Positions 12,331 to 24,662 of a stretch of DNA of 45,040 bases are shown here, piece by piece (positions within the stretch are counted from its first letter, which is position 1; every line of letters starts with the position of its first letter). The notes below the pieces were generated by a model that saw only the letters and a program-made list of their open reading frames with translations, ran no database searches and was not told the origin of the DNA. The translations under genes were made by a program, and so were the position numbers. Source of the stretch: Albugo candida (lineage: Eukaryota > Oomycota > Peronosporomycetes > Albuginales > Albuginaceae); contig CAJNAR010000059.1 in assembly GCA_905220665.1 (NCBI GenBank), positions 1 to 45,040 of the forward strand. The letters are read 5' to 3'.

Positions 12331-15300
12331 AATCAGTAGTTCACCTCATTCAACGGACATTTTTATGGAGTGTTCAGACACTCCAGATGATAAATACTAG
12401 ACGTCGGTTCGCCAATTTTCAACCGAGCCTTCAGCATGTTTGACGACTGAAAGTGGAGGAGGAAGCAAAGAGTGCTTCACTCGTTAGCAAAATTTTAGTA
12501 TATTGACAAGCAATATATCACCTGGATAAACCACAATGGAAATTAATGATTTTCGTAGCTGTGAAGGTTAAGATTCAGCGAGTTTGGATCAGTTGTCGCT
12601 CCGAGGGAGAAAAAGTATCGTGTCGAGGAAGAGATATGACTCCGAAAGTGAGCCGTTCATATTTGGCACGACACATATATTACCTGGACACCGCAATATA
12701 GATTTACCTAAATGCACTCACTGTGAACAAATGTTTCATATGAGAGAACCTCTTGAGCACAATTCTGGAAATGGCGTCCGAATGTAAAAAGACTCACATC
12801 ACTCAAGAACAAGCATATGACACGTACGAGATTCCTGGACAGCCTTCAGGTATCGACTAAAGGCATCGAATCAAAAGAAACGCATGCTGCACTTGCCAGC
12901 GTGGATTCAATCAGGGTTTTTTAGCAGTATGCGGTAATCTGAGTTACGAAATACATCAATACGATGACACGGCTTTCTTGCAAATAAATACCGATGAAGT
13001 CATCAAAATCCACTCCCCCTCAAGGTTTTGAAGCAGATATTGGGAGAGTTTGCGGATCAAAGAGAGCTATTCAATTCATAAACTGGCATCGGGAATTTGG
13101 TTTACATGACCTTTTAATATTTTTTTAAGGAACTCGGATTCAAGCCATATATTCCGATTTTCTACATTTTTACTCCAAAAGATGAAGATGATTATACCCG
13201 TCTGAGAAGATACAGTGCGCAAAATCTCAACCCGGTAACTTTTGCGAGCCTTTTTATATTCCTACTCTGCACACATAGTTAATCGATCAAACAAAAATCG
13301 CGATTTTATCCGACAGACACAATTTAGAGCGTTGAAATTAAGGCTCATATTCTGAATTGAATGATTCCTGGCTGAATTTTTAGGCTACAAAAGATGCATT
13401 GTTTTTCTGGACGATACTAGTATTTTCCTAGCAATGTCTACCATTTGGTCGCCATCAGTGGGCTCAAATAAAAGAAGTGTATATATTACACTTGCATGAT
13501 AATATGGAAGCTGCTAAAACATAGCTGCGTATTAGAATTAAGCTTGAACTCTTAGATGTGATCGGGATTTATTACAGCATAAATCATCTATTTTTCCGAT
13601 AAGATCTTTCCGGTACAAATCTATATATCGGAAGCACTTTTAGCATGGAGACGGATTGCTGCGAGTGAAATTGGGGCAAAAGACTTCCGAATTGTCGCAT
13701 CCAATCCTTTCCATCTGTAATAGCAATTCTTCCTTGCGTATCGTTTCGCTTCCATCAAACGGTTTTCTATGAAATAATTTTGAAGTGGAATTTGAGGTAA
13801 CATATGATGAGATGACCTGCCGCAGCAATTATCCCCATCGTCACATTTACCCAGGCAATTCAGACGAAGGTCATCTGCCTAAAGGTTGCGTTCCTGCAGG
13901 CCTTTCCTATGCCTTTTGGCTGTCCCACCAAAGGTTGATAAGCGGGAAATACCAGCGATATCTCTGTCTCAGCTGCAGAAAATATCTTCCGCGTCACCAA
14001 TAGCTTAGCAATACTCTTCGATGCCGATCGAACGTTTGCGTGGTCTATTGCGCTGATAGTGATTTGCAATCTGTGTTGATGGCACCGGTGTTTATTGATT
14101 TGATGCTGATTCTGAAGAACGATTGCATTCCATTCCTCGTCGAGATACGAGAGCATATCCGAAAATGCCGCGTGGCTAGTCGCATTGTCGAAAGCGAAGA
14201 GGTCTGTTGAAATCAGAAACTGCGCATCCAATTCCAGCACACTGGACTTGCTTGTAAAGGTATATCGCAAACCATGAACCTTCATAGCTTTTGACGAAAT
14301 ATGCTAGTATGTAGGTCTCTTCTGGAATATTGATTCGTTTATTCTGCTTCTCTTTGCTCAAAGCTAGTCGACCCTTAAGTCAAACAGAAATGTTAGATGT
14401 TAATCAAAATTAGGAGCGAGAAGTCTTATTCATTAGCCTACGCAACGTCAGGCAGGTAATAGCTGACATGTATCGATCTTTCCGCCTCCTTCCTCGGAAC
14501 TGGCTGTTTTCCATCAGGACGCCACTGCTTCGTCTGGCAGTCATGGGTGGCAAAAAAAAATTTCATCATGCTTCACTATGATTAAGGTATTTCCGCAAGG
14601 CCAAATCCACAATTACGTCTTGGAGCGCAGCAATTTCGGCAGGAATGGCTCATAGCTTCTCATACGTGTCCAGGCACTGAGTACAATATGCTGTGACATC
14701 TGCTCGTGCATGGCCATCATCGTACGAAATTGCCCCAAAGCTTTTGGATTGTGTGGCAAGTATCTGCAGTCACAGCTGTGGGAGTCGACGCATGCAGTGC
14801 TCTCCTTTCCTCATCTCTGAAGAGCATAACCCAAAACAATTCAAATAGCGGGTCACAGTGCTGAGGTAGACAGATGCAGAGGAATCAATCTTTGGAAGTA
14901 TTTTCTCGTTGGCATGCTTAGTAAAATCTGTTGGCACTACGCACATGTTTTGCTTCGAAGGTAGAGATGAACATCTGCGAACACATCTTCATCCTCTAGT
15001 AAGCTGATTGTTAAACATGCTTTACCTACATTATGTCGGAAATGAATTCAGGTTATAAGCGTCCCTAGCCACGAAGCTTCTCGGCAAAGCAACGCTATTT
15101 ACCCTTCGCCGCCGCGTTATTGTTCGAGACACCAAGTCTCATTTTTGCATTCACGACAGAGCTTTATTATATAAATCGAAGTACGATGGGAAATGTCCAA
15201 AATAGATGAAGTATATCTCATTGCCACTGAGCATAAGCCTGAAGTATCCGGTAACAAGGCAAAACGCAGCCGCATAATTTCTTGCTGCGGTCCATCTCGT

Positions 15301-15879
15301 CTGCCTAGTTTCACAAGCGCTCTTCAAGCTTGTTGGAATAATAAAGAGGTCTGTCATTTATCGAGTACTCACTTGCAGATTCTACAGGCTGACACTGTGT
15401 GGATTTGCCTTGAAGTATGTTTGCTTCTAGCTTTCCTCAACCAACAGCCGCTTTGTTCTTTCGGAATCTCCTAAGTATCCAGAAGGCCGTATACGCGCAT
15501 ACTCAATCTTCACAAAAATGGTGTCTCTTTGCTGCTCCTCAAAATCCTCGAACTCAACTTCTGAATCCGCCTCTACGTCGCTCTTTAAGACACTTGAACT
15601 TGAAACATTCCCGCTTTCTTCCTCAAAAAAGCAGCCCACATAGCTTCGTGTGACGTTGCGGTTTTGAGGTGCGAGACGTAATGCCTAGATAAATGGAATG
15701 GCAGAAAATGTGTGCAAGGAGCAGGATGGTTGGTATCAAGATTTCAATTTGTTTGGAAAAAAGGTGTTGGAATGGTATTGGGGTGCTCAAGATTACGCCA
15801 ATTATACATTGTATGCTTGATGAATTTTTCAACATGGCCACAAGGAATAATTATACAGGTTTATAGTTGACTTCGACTA
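12331..15879. other. Unrecognised 3.5-kb insert between two halves of Copia-2
   Basis: The collinear Copia-2 coding sequence stops near 12330 and resumes near 15880, so this segment probably inserted into it or replaced part of it. Protein-like traces are mostly on the minus strand. There is a 141-codon open stretch (13860-14285), a coding-looking stretch at about 14571-14735 (ISYDDGHARADV and later ALQDVIVDLALRKYL, with one stop), and an acidic stretch at 15427-15639 (VLKSDVEADSEVEFEDFEEQ). A plus-strand trace reads KPYIPIFYIFTPKDEDD near 13144. I recognise none of these families. No clear terminal inverted repeats or LTRs are visible at the edges. It could be a decayed DNA transposon or a fragmented gene. 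Confidence 0.5.
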
Positions 15880-16565
15880 CATAAGATTTGTAGCCCGTTT
15901 CTTACCACGATGTTATGATTTTCAGACGAAAGCATGTGGATGATTTGCTGATTGCAGCTGATATGAACGAATTTTCATGTTTAATCCAACAGCATCTTTC
16001 GCAATTGCTCTAATCAAAAGCTTTGGGACGAGGTAGCTTGATTCTTGTGTGGAAGTGTTATACACTCAGTAGGGTCAATATTAAGTTATGAAAAAAGGAG
16101 GGATTTGTCAATACATTAAAGTTTTTGAAAGAGTGAGAAGCAAACATTGCATATATCTACTTACAGAGACTATGATTTGGATGGTAATCAAGACAATCGA
16201 CGTTTAACTTCTGAGACTAAAGTTACAATGCATAAAATGCCGGTCATTTTGGAATCACGACCACAGAGAAATGCCACCCGTAGGTCAGCAAAAGCGGAGT
16301 ATAAGGCTATATGAATTTGTATCCAAAAATTCTTGTGGATAAAATCCTTACTTGAAAGAATGGGTAATCTGCTTTTAAGAACCAGTCAGTGTTTATATTG
16401 AAAGTTAGAGCTCGATTGCAACGAAGATTAATGATGGATATCAAAGCCTTGCAAAGCAAGAAGACATCCTATATGATTCCATCAGAAATAAATAAAAAAC
16501 CAATGACATCAAGCTTATTAGTACACAGACCAGACAATATCTTGCTGATTACTAGACATAAGCAC
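15880..16565 (+). pseudogene. Copia-2 relic, end of reverse transcriptase and RNase H
   Basis: KHVDDLLIAADMNEF near 15930 is the copia RT catalytic box, with the two aspartates kept but the usual tyrosine replaced. The RNase H region reads YRDYDLDGNQDNRRLTSE near 16167-16220, then SAKAEYKAI near 16289 and FLWIKSLLERMG near 16331, matching the order of a copia RNase H domain. Stops and frameshifts are frequent. The tail runs to RPDNILLITRHKHQ, ending at 16571. The first two thirds of RT are missing, which is consistent with the upstream insert having removed or displaced them. No 3' LTR was recognised downstream. Confidence 0.75.
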
Positions 16566-16887
16566 CAGTGACCTGTAAGTTCCACACACTTGTTCACCTG
16601 TCCCACATCGGGATATGCAAGTTGAAGGGTAGTGTTACAGATAAGGTATCTCATCTTACGCAATGCACACAGCATTACATGACTGCCAGAACGGATTTCA
16701 GGAAACGCTTAATTGGTAGCTTCATATACTCGATTGTCGGCATCTTGATCTCAAAGTTCTGCTGAGAAAAAAATTGATGTTCCGGCTGTATCCTTACTTC
16801 TTCCGTAGTCTGGAACAACCGTTGCTGCTGCACTCGTGGTTACGATGAAGCAAACGGCAGCTACACCGCCATTGCTTCACTGAAGAT
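16566..16887. other. Intergenic stretch, nothing recognised
   Basis: Between the end of the Copia-2 RNase H relic and the minus-strand frame at 16888 I see no coding similarity, RNA gene or clear repeat. It would be the expected place for the Copia-2 3' LTR, but no partner LTR sequence was found at the 5' side to confirm that. Confidence 0.4.
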
Positions 16888-17524
16888 CTACACCATGGTC
16901 AGGGGCCTCGTGCTCACTTGATTGAGATATCTCCGTGCTAAACTTGTCGCGTCATCATGCCGACATGACGGATCTGCGGGATTGTCTTCCGGGGGAGGGC
17001 TTGGGCACAAAACGTGTTGTTTTTCCGTGCTACTTAAACAGTATGAGTTAAAGGAGAAAATGTACGATTTAAGTCCTGTTACTTCTTCAATCAACTTCCT
17101 AGAATCAATATCGTAGATTAATAAGAGGAGCTTCAACCGTTTCAAGGTTTCGCGCTCTTTAGAATCATGAGTCACGTCTTTTCAACAGGGAATAAATGAT
17201 TGTAGAAATATTCGCTTTTATTCTAGCATATCTGAAAGGGTAATTTGTCTTTTGTAGTAAGTGATTCTCCGCGTCCGCAGCTGTGAAATTGAAGCCTCTA
17301 TAATTCGAGACGTTTAAGCGTCCTCGAATACTGGTACAGTCAAAAGAAAAAGAAAAGTATGCGGACTCTTGTGCATCCGGAAATCGCCAGTTGAAATATC
17401 TACTTATTGCCTTTTTTTGTAAAATGACCTGCATGACCGGAGTCAAGAATGTCACGTCGAACAAATCCCACAGAAATGTTCGATATATGACTTCAGGCAC
17501 AGCTTGTGCTAGCGAATAAGCCAA
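16888..17524 (-). pseudogene. Unknown protein-coding relic, one frameshift
   Basis: Two overlapping minus-strand frames (17524-17165 and 17175-16888) join with one frame change near 17170 into about 210 codons. The first contains AYSLAQAVPEVIYRTFLWD and TNYPFRYARIKANIST; the second contains KERETLKRLKLLLLIYDID and CPSPPPEDNPADPSC. The first frame is also open upstream of 17524, so the true start is unknown. It has no motif I recognise. It lies just outside the TIR element that begins at 17648. It could be an exon of a host gene or a piece of another transposon. A stop after PLTMV closes it at 16888. Confidence 0.35.
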
Positions 17525-17638
17525 AAGTATCCCACACTATCCTCATTTTACTTACGTATTACATTTAATTGTGCTCCAAAAAAGAAGTTATACCTACTCA
17601 AACTAGTGTTGGTGAACATATGATAATAAATAGGGAAT

Positions 17639-17647
17639 ATAAAAAAG
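17639..17647. repeat. Left target site duplication of the TIR element
   Basis: ATAAAAAA (+G) immediately precedes the left TIR. The same eight bases (+T) immediately follow the right TIR at 25353-25361. The A-rich motif has low complexity, so chance matching is possible, but it falls exactly at both TIR boundaries. Confidence 0.7.
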
Positions 17648-17765
17648 GGAATTGTTATATTCACTCCCTTTTTGGTTAAATTCACTCCCTTTTCAAGTAA
17701 GGTGGCACACATAATTATACTATGTGTATATACTATGTATATTTTTTATTTATATATAGGGACTT
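17648..17765 (+). repeat. Left terminal inverted repeat, 118 bp
   Basis: Starts GGAATTGTTATATTC and contains two copies of TTCACTCCCTTTT (near 17660 and 17681). Its end, TATAGGGACTT, is the inner limit of similarity to the right TIR. Similarity stops almost exactly where SINE-A begins. Confidence 0.92.
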
Positions 17766-17768
17766 GTT

Positions 17769-18003
17769 TTGTCAAGGATTTCATTACACTGTTTATTTGG
17801 TCCTTTACCTACACCTTCCTTATCTATCATGAGCCCCTCACCGTGTGTATATCACTTAAGTCTGACTTCAAACCTAAAGAGGCAGATATTTTCCAAGCTT
17901 ATTGCTTGAGTGGGCTTAAACCGCTGCCCACACTGCCGGGGATCGAACTAACGACCTGGGTCCGTGCGCTCATGTGCTTAACCGACTGAGATAGGTACAG
18001 GAG
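17769..18003 (-). mobile_element. SINE-A, tRNA-derived short interspersed element
   Basis: On the minus strand it begins with a tRNA-like head. The A box TATCTCAGTCGG is near 17992 and the B box AGTTCGATCCC is near 17945. The body follows (CGGCAGTGTGGGCAGCGGTT, then AAATATCTGCCTC and CACACGGTGAGGGG), and the tail ends GTAATGAAATCCTTGACAA. The second copy, SINE-B at 40072, has the same body in the same order, which defines a family. The tail touches the inner edge of the left TIR. The head ends at the first base of LINE-A. Its own target duplication is not visible, probably because LINE-A separated the two flanks. It is non-coding and would be transcribed by RNA polymerase III from the internal boxes. 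Confidence 0.85.
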
Positions 18004-18094
18004 ACTTCTCAATTCTCCGGCTACTACGAAACCCGCCTATTTAGTACAAAACAGCTCGAAAAACTACTTTTTCAACTCTCTCCTCTCGAAAACA

Positions 18095-19688
18095 ATGGTC
18101 CAAGTTGACATATCGACAAAACCAAGGGTGCTGGCGTCCACTGGTAGTGACGTGGCAACCCTCATGGGTCACCCCGTTTTGGGTGATTGCATGATTGTTG
18201 ATGACGTGGAAAGTACCCCTACCCCCAGTGTGACGGTACAGGGAAATACTGGTACTACAGGTGTCGGATATGGTACCGGTAGTACATGTGGTACTGCCGT
18301 TGCCTCGTCACAGGGTGACCCAAAAGGAAACTGCAACTGCAAGTGTGGACGACTCTAAAAGTCCCACTCTTGCTGACATGATCAAGTCGCAGGAGTCCTT
18401 ACGTAAGGACCAGACCAGAGCTCGGGCGAAATTTCGCGTGGAGCTCCGAAAGCCGAAAGCCTCGTACATCGAGTCTATTATGCGATTGTATGCTGATGGA
18501 CAACATTCCGCGTGGTCGGTGTTGGCTGAAAAATTGGAGGCAGCGAAGCCTTTTAAGGTCTCCAAAGCCACCTTTCCCATGATTTCGGAAACAGGTCAAG
18601 CGTTGGTGCGTACACCAAATGGAAAAATCCTGTCTTCCCTTATGAAGGATCATGGGAATCCAGTATTCGAGAGTCTACTGGAGAGCAGAGCAATTACTTA
18701 AGTATCAAAGATGCCTGGTGGCAACCTTCGACTAATGCTTATCATCGAGGATGCTTCTCAACAGCTGGGGTGTCAGCCGATAATCATCCTCAGGTCTCAA
18801 TACTTTTTTTGGGAGTACGATCCTCTCGAATTCAAATACTACCTGGATATATTTGGAGTGGGCGTAGAGGAAGAACGGATTCCGATTTTACGTTCCCTTC
18901 ACAGTCTAGGATGTCCAGTAGTCTTTCCTACCTTCCGCGAAACTGTTGCGTGCAAGAGTGTCGTGATGTCGACGTGGAGAGTGTACTTTAGTACTCCTAC
19001 GTGCCCTCCACAGCTGGTCCGCATCGGTAAAGTATGCTAACAAATTGCATACTAAAAGTTGCTTTACCCTGTGCGAGGAGAAAAGGCTCCTATCCCATCT
19101 GAGCGACCACGTTTTGGTCAACGTGGCCCTTATTGCTTGTATGTGGGTGCGGCATCCGCCGCTGGAGCAAGGCAACCCCAAAGCAAAACAAACAATCAAA
19201 AACAACTCCAATATCAATCTGCAACTCAGATTCAAAACACACAAAAAATAAAGAACCAGAAACATACAACCGAACCAGCGGCACTCGTTTTGGCACCACA
19301 AAAGGTAGTGAATCAAGTTCCCAGTCAAGAATTGGAGGCGAGGAAACCTGAACGGAAGCTATCCGATAAATCTCTTAGGAGCTTAATTCTCCCCTTACTA
19401 TCGCACCACCATGAGGATCAGCCTCATTGGAGCCGTCTCCTCCCATTCTCCAACTCACCAGTCAGTCATATTCACACCACGGCTAATAGAGATGAGGATG
19501 TATCCATGAAGTTGGCATGGACGAGTGCAAAACGCAACTGGGTGGAGCCATTATAGCAATTGGTCTCCAAAGGACTACCTCTTGCGCTTCCAAAGTTAGC
19601 GACGAGTAATTATTTTTCTGTACTCGCAACTATGGAGGTGGAGATCGAAGAAGTAAAAGCGGTTGCCAATCCGAACAACGTAAAATAA
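18095..19688 (+). pseudogene. LINE-A ORF1 relic
   Basis: Starts at ATG 18095 (MVQVDISTKPRVLAS), in the same context as the intact LINE-B copy. Against that copy, LINE-A has a net +7 nt change near 18325-18345 (a 6-bp tandem duplication of AACTGC plus one A) that shifts the frame, and substitutions creating stops at 18699 (CAG in LINE-B), 19038 (GAA) and 19050 (GAC). Another in-frame stop lies near 19554. The protein has a Thr/Ser/Gly-rich N-terminus, then a conserved block (SPTLADMIKSQESLRKDQ; RTPNGKILSSLMKDHGNPV) and a segment VMSTWRVYFSTPTCPPQL. I see no zinc knuckle. ORF1 proteins of L1-type LINEs bind the element RNA; that role is assumed here. Confidence 0.85.
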
Positions 19689-20180
19689 TCGCGTTCAAAT
19701 CATCCCCGTGAAAGCACGGATGCCACAAGAGGTGGCCACCTCGAAAGTGGCCGCGCACTTTTATCAGAAACGACACACATCAATTGAGAAATTGGAGCGT
19801 CCAACCCGAGTTGGTGAAAGAGGGGAGGTAATAAAAATCGGTTTCAATAATTCCCTTCTCTCGCTCCGACCGGACAAGCTGGTTCAAGCGGATGCTTCCA
19901 TTCGTCATGTGCACAAGCTAATCCGATTCTTCACAAATCCGGACAAAATTATCCGAGTGGTAATTGATCATCCAATCACGATGAATGGTGTTTTACTCGC
20001 GTGTATGGAGTCGAACTATAAAGCTTTGGATGAAGTGGCGCATCTACTCATGATCAATCGCGTTTTTGCAACACACAATCTCGGCGAAGATGTTACGTTT
20101 GCGACGCGATGGAGTCGCCACGATAATGGAAACGTTCCCTCAAAGAGATCTGTATTGTTCGAGAAAGTGATGCCTTGGTG
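19689..20180 (+). pseudogene. LINE-A inter-ORF segment or upstream part of ORF2
   Basis: An open plus-strand stretch (19708-20187, GTG first codon) contains VATSKVAAHFYQKRHTSIEK and PDKLVQADASIRHVHKLIRF, followed by frame breaks up to the endonuclease. It has a coding character but no recognised domain. It may be the end of an ORF1-type protein or the N-terminal part of ORF2. Which of the two it is would follow from an intact copy such as LINE-B beyond this window. Confidence 0.5.
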
Positions 20181-20189
20181 GAAGTAAGT

Positions 20190-23100
20190 GCCGGACACTG
20201 TTCACGGTTTGACTCAGAAGACCAAAGCTCTCGCAATATTGGAATTGTTATTCATGTCTACTGCCCCGACATTTTACACATACGATCACTGGATCCATAT
20301 CTCACCAAAGGACCAGTGATCTGGTTTCCGGGTCATCTCTTTACTTCCAACCAATGTGATCATATCCTTCTTCCGATCCGATGTGGGCATAAAGTGTTGG
20401 TCGCAATGGTTTGGAGGTAGATCGCGCGGACTTCTCCATGGTGACATCGCTGAGCTTTCAGTCAACTTCACCTTTTTTCCGGAGGAACATAAAACGCTTC
20501 ACCTCTTACAACAAGATGGTGAAACGAGCTTGATTTCTGGTCCACTTCAGCTTGAATGCGAAAGGCTTCTCGATTATTTCAACGTGAAACAATATCTCAG
20601 CACTCACGGTGAATGTTAATGGAATTCATAAAAATGGTCATCTTTTTATCGACCACATCTTATCACAACACTCCATTTGTTGTGTTCAAGAAACCAAGTT
20701 TCACGATCACAACCAACTGGACTCATTTCAGTTTTTATTATCCTCAAAAATGCAGCACAAAATGTTTGTCAACGACCACAACAGTGCTTTTCTCCATCCG
20801 ACTCAAAACCGCAGTGGCGGCGTCATAACAATCCTTCGTTCGGACTTTCCTGGTTATACAACAGCTGTAGAACTCACCGAACGAAGCATTCAAAATCGTT
20901 ATTTGGTTCTGCGTCTTCTCATTCACGATGCATCGGTGTATATATGCACCGGTCAAGGCCGAGGAACGAGTGGGTTTCTATGAGGCATTGCGTTACAGCA
21001 CTTTCGAATCGACCGCAACACATATCGTATTTGGTGATTTCAACACACCACTCGATCCAGCTATCGATGCTTCGAGTGGAACAATTCGGCACGAACCAAG
21101 TCGATTAGCGTGTTTGGAATGGCTTTCACAGTTGGGTGTGGTAGACGCTTGGCGAATTCAACATCCGACTGAAAAAGTATATACAGGACCATTACTGCGC
21201 AAGAATCGACTTGATTATATTTGCATGTCGGAAGAGCTATTCAATATACAAAACCTCTGAGTATTTTCGTCCACGACATGCGGGAGATTATCTGGCACAA
21301 AAAGTAACTTTTGCAAATCCAACTCAATCACCCGGTCGAGTATATTGGAAATGCTTATTACGACTATTTGAATATCCTAAAGTTGTCGAAGCAATCAAAT
21401 TGGAAGCGAATTTGGTGCTCGAACAGTTACGGACAACTTCGAATCCCGGTAAAATGTGGGAAAGTTGGAAGACGAAAATCAAGAAACAGCTTCAAGGAAT
21501 CGAAAAAAAGGTTGCACAAGATAGCCGACGTGATGTTGAGTCTAGCCAGCGTGTTTTGGAAGTCGCAGCAGCTCGCTATCGCACTCACGACACCAATGAG
21601 TCACGGTACTTTTACGAATCGAGTCTCGAACAATTTCGATTTTCAGTCGAAAACAACGCGAAATACAACCAAGATGAAAGCTTCGACCATCACGTGAAGC
21701 ATATGGAGAACTCTTCAAAGAATATTTTTCGCCCTCCGGATAGTTCTTGTCGTCGCGTACCGATCGAAAATGTTACCAAAAAATGTGGTACCGTGACATC
21801 GAACCCGAGGGAGATTATTGACGAATTTGGAGATCATTGGGGTGGCGTCATGGGCTCTCTTTATAGCTCTGAGACCGACTCATATGATCAAAGTGACAGA
21901 AAGCAAGAAAAGTTACTCGATTCGATTCAAGTTTCACTTGCCTCAGCAGAGCAAGACCGTCTCTCCACTCGGTTAAGTACGACCGAGATGGCGGAAGCGA
22001 TCAAGCACATGCGGAGTAGTTCTTCTCCAGGTATGGATGGACTACCAGCTGCATTTTATCAGCTTGATCCGGAAACGTTTGGCGAGTGTCTGAAGATCGT
22101 GTTCGAATATCAGCTGGAAAGAGGAATTCTACTTCGATCACAACGTCACTCAGCAATCACACTTTTATACAAAAAAGGATCACGAGGTGATCCTGGCAAC
22201 TATCGACCGATCGCACTGCTTTGTGGCGATGTAAAAGTACTTTCAAAAGTGTTGGCGTATCGATTGCAACGTTTTTTGCCAAAATTGATCCATCAAGATC
22301 AAAAAGCATTTGTGCGCGGAAGGTCGATGCATCACTATATTCGACATCTGACCGACATTCAAGACTTGGTCACTCATCGTGGGGAGGAAGCTTATGCGAC
22401 TTTTCTCGACTTTGAGAAAGCTTATGATCGATTCAATTGGACTTACATATTTCGCGTTTTGGAAAAGATGGGCGTTGGAAAAAGTTTCATCGACTGGGTT
22501 CGTCTTTTGTACAATAACACAAAGGCGCAGTTGATGATTAATGGAAATATCACACCATCTATTACACCACAACGTGGAGTGAAACAAGGTGATCCTCTCT
22601 CAGCATTACTTTTTCTGATGACGATCGAACCTTTGGGAAATTTACTTCGTCAACATGAAGAACATGGCATTTGGATTAATAGCACGACTGTCGCAACTGG
22701 ATTATTTTTTGCGGACGATTCGACATTGCTTTCAGAGACACCAAATGGTGTTTTGACGCAACTCTAACTCGTCCAAGTCTATTGCGATGGATCGGGTACG
22801 AAACTCAACTTGAGTAAATCATCCTTGCTCTCGTTGAATCGGACCAAGCCATGTCCACGTATTCCCAATTTGACCATAATGGGTCCGGAGGATTCGGTCA
22901 AGTATTTGGGTATTCCGTTCGGCCAGAAACCAACTCACTCGATGGTTATTTCAACTCTCGACAAGCGTTTTTACGATGGGTTTGGTGTATGGTTTCGACG
23001 AGCACGAACTGTCCGTGGTCGACTACTGGTTGCGCAGACGATGATTTTATCACGTTTGTGGCATTACACGATGCACGTAGACATACCAGCAGCGACAATT

Positions 23101-24662
23101 CGACAGTGGCAATCGATGTTAAATCGATTTGTGCTTGGTCGGAAACACAAAAAAGATTCAAAACATGTTCACCTACTCAGCAAAGAGTTTTTATATCTTC
23201 GCCGACAAGATGGTGGACTACAAGTTCCTTTTTTGGTGGGACGACTAAAGCTACAACGTATTCAATTCCTTCAGCAGTTCGCATCCGATGCGTCAACAAT
23301 TATTCCTGCGAATTGGACAACAGCTTCGACGGAATTACTACAACTTATCCAGCCTCCCTTTGGACCAAACAAGCCGATGGATATATTCACCATCGCACCA
23401 AATCGACATGGAAAAATGGTTCAATGGGAGAGCATATCATCATGGTGGAAAAACGCATTTAGAATGTGGCATCAGATGGATTGGAGCATTTCAATATCAG
23501 ATTTAAATGTTTCACAACGCCGTCAGTACTACATGGAACAGCCGATGTGGTTTCACTGCGACCAAAAATTACATTACGAAGCTGCTACTCGTCATCCGAG
23601 TACACAGAACGTTTGGTACAATCTTGTCATGGTGGATGAACCACATCGAACATTTCGAAAAACATTTGCTACACTTTTCGACGTTCGAAGTTTGCAAGAC
23701 TTTTTTCGTGAAAGCGACACATGGCCAACGAAGGAAGATTTCGTCGCCAACTATTACAACGACGAAGAGCTGAACACGGCGGATATGTCTGAAGAAAAGT
23801 TGCTGAGTCGACTTTACAATGAAGTCACTCAGATTCTCCAGCGTAGCCACTTGACGATTGGTCTCATCACTTGGATTATATCAACCCCAAGTGGCAGATC
23901 ATTTTATGTGGGAGTAAAAAGCAAAGAACGGAAACATTATTTTCCATCTATTCCACGCTCACAACTCTCACGAAACGTCTGGAAACCTCCCGAACCAACC
24001 AAGAGTCATTCGAAGTCGACACATTGGTCATCACGGGAGAGAATGGACGCGCTGGATTCCGAACGAGTTCGAACTTTTATGGCTACATCACGGCATCTTC
24101 GAAAACGTGTGTTACCAATTTTCGAAGATTTACAGTTTCCTCCAGCCTTTCGGATGTTGCCAGTTCGATCTCGTTTCTGGTTCTTAAAGGATATTCAGCC
24201 CGACATTATATTGTGCACGATGCTTTCGTGTGGGGCAGTGGAATCCGATCAACATCTCTTTTTAGATTGCGATAACACGGCACAGTTATGGAGGGAGTTA
24301 CTCCCTAGTTGGGATCAGTTTTTCTCCTCTCGACCACGTTGGACGCATATTGCATGTGCAATCGTACCAGCACTACGGTCGGAGTGGAAAGAATATTTAG
24401 CAATTATATCAGATTTATGGCTTGCATTGCAAGCGGTGACACTGCACTTCGTCTGGACAGATCGGAATCGTCGTTTGTCGATCAGCGATCAGCAACTCCG
24501 ACAGTTCCAGCACTTTCCGTGATCTACACCACGCTTAATGCGCACGTTCGGTACTTTCGAAGACAGTGTTACGAACAAGAGGAACGAATCCGGCTTGCAA
24601 AGGTATGCGAGCATACCTTTGATTTGATGAAACTCACTGACAGGAATGCCCACTGGAAATAA
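20190..24662 (+). pseudogene. LINE-A ORF2 relic: APE endonuclease, reverse transcriptase, C-terminal zinc motif
   Basis: Encodes the enzyme that nicks target DNA and reverse-transcribes the element RNA. The endonuclease runs from NVNGIHKNGH (20612) through VQETKFHD (catalytic Glu), FGDFNTPLD and RLDYICMS. The final catalytic His is not seen (HAGDYLA where a D-H pair is expected), and the frame shifts twice between 20980 and 21260. Reverse transcriptase follows in one frame from 21211 with SSPGMDGLPAAFYQ, GNYRPIALL, FLDFEKAYDRFNW, GVKQGDPLSALLF and the catalytic FFADD near 22708. A single stop at 22765 interrupts it. The rest (22810-24522) carries a C-x4-C-x7-H-x4-C type motif (CTMLSCGAVESDQHLFLDC) near 24214. 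A late frameshift near 24500 gives the C-terminus ending DRNAHWK. The RT resembles the L1/Tx1 group. Confidence 0.93.

Noticed and set aside
18001..18003. Search for a target duplication of the SINE/LINE junction downstream of LINE-A
   Set aside because: No copy of the junction sequence was found between 24660 and 25230, so no duplication can be claimed. The event may have involved a target deletion.
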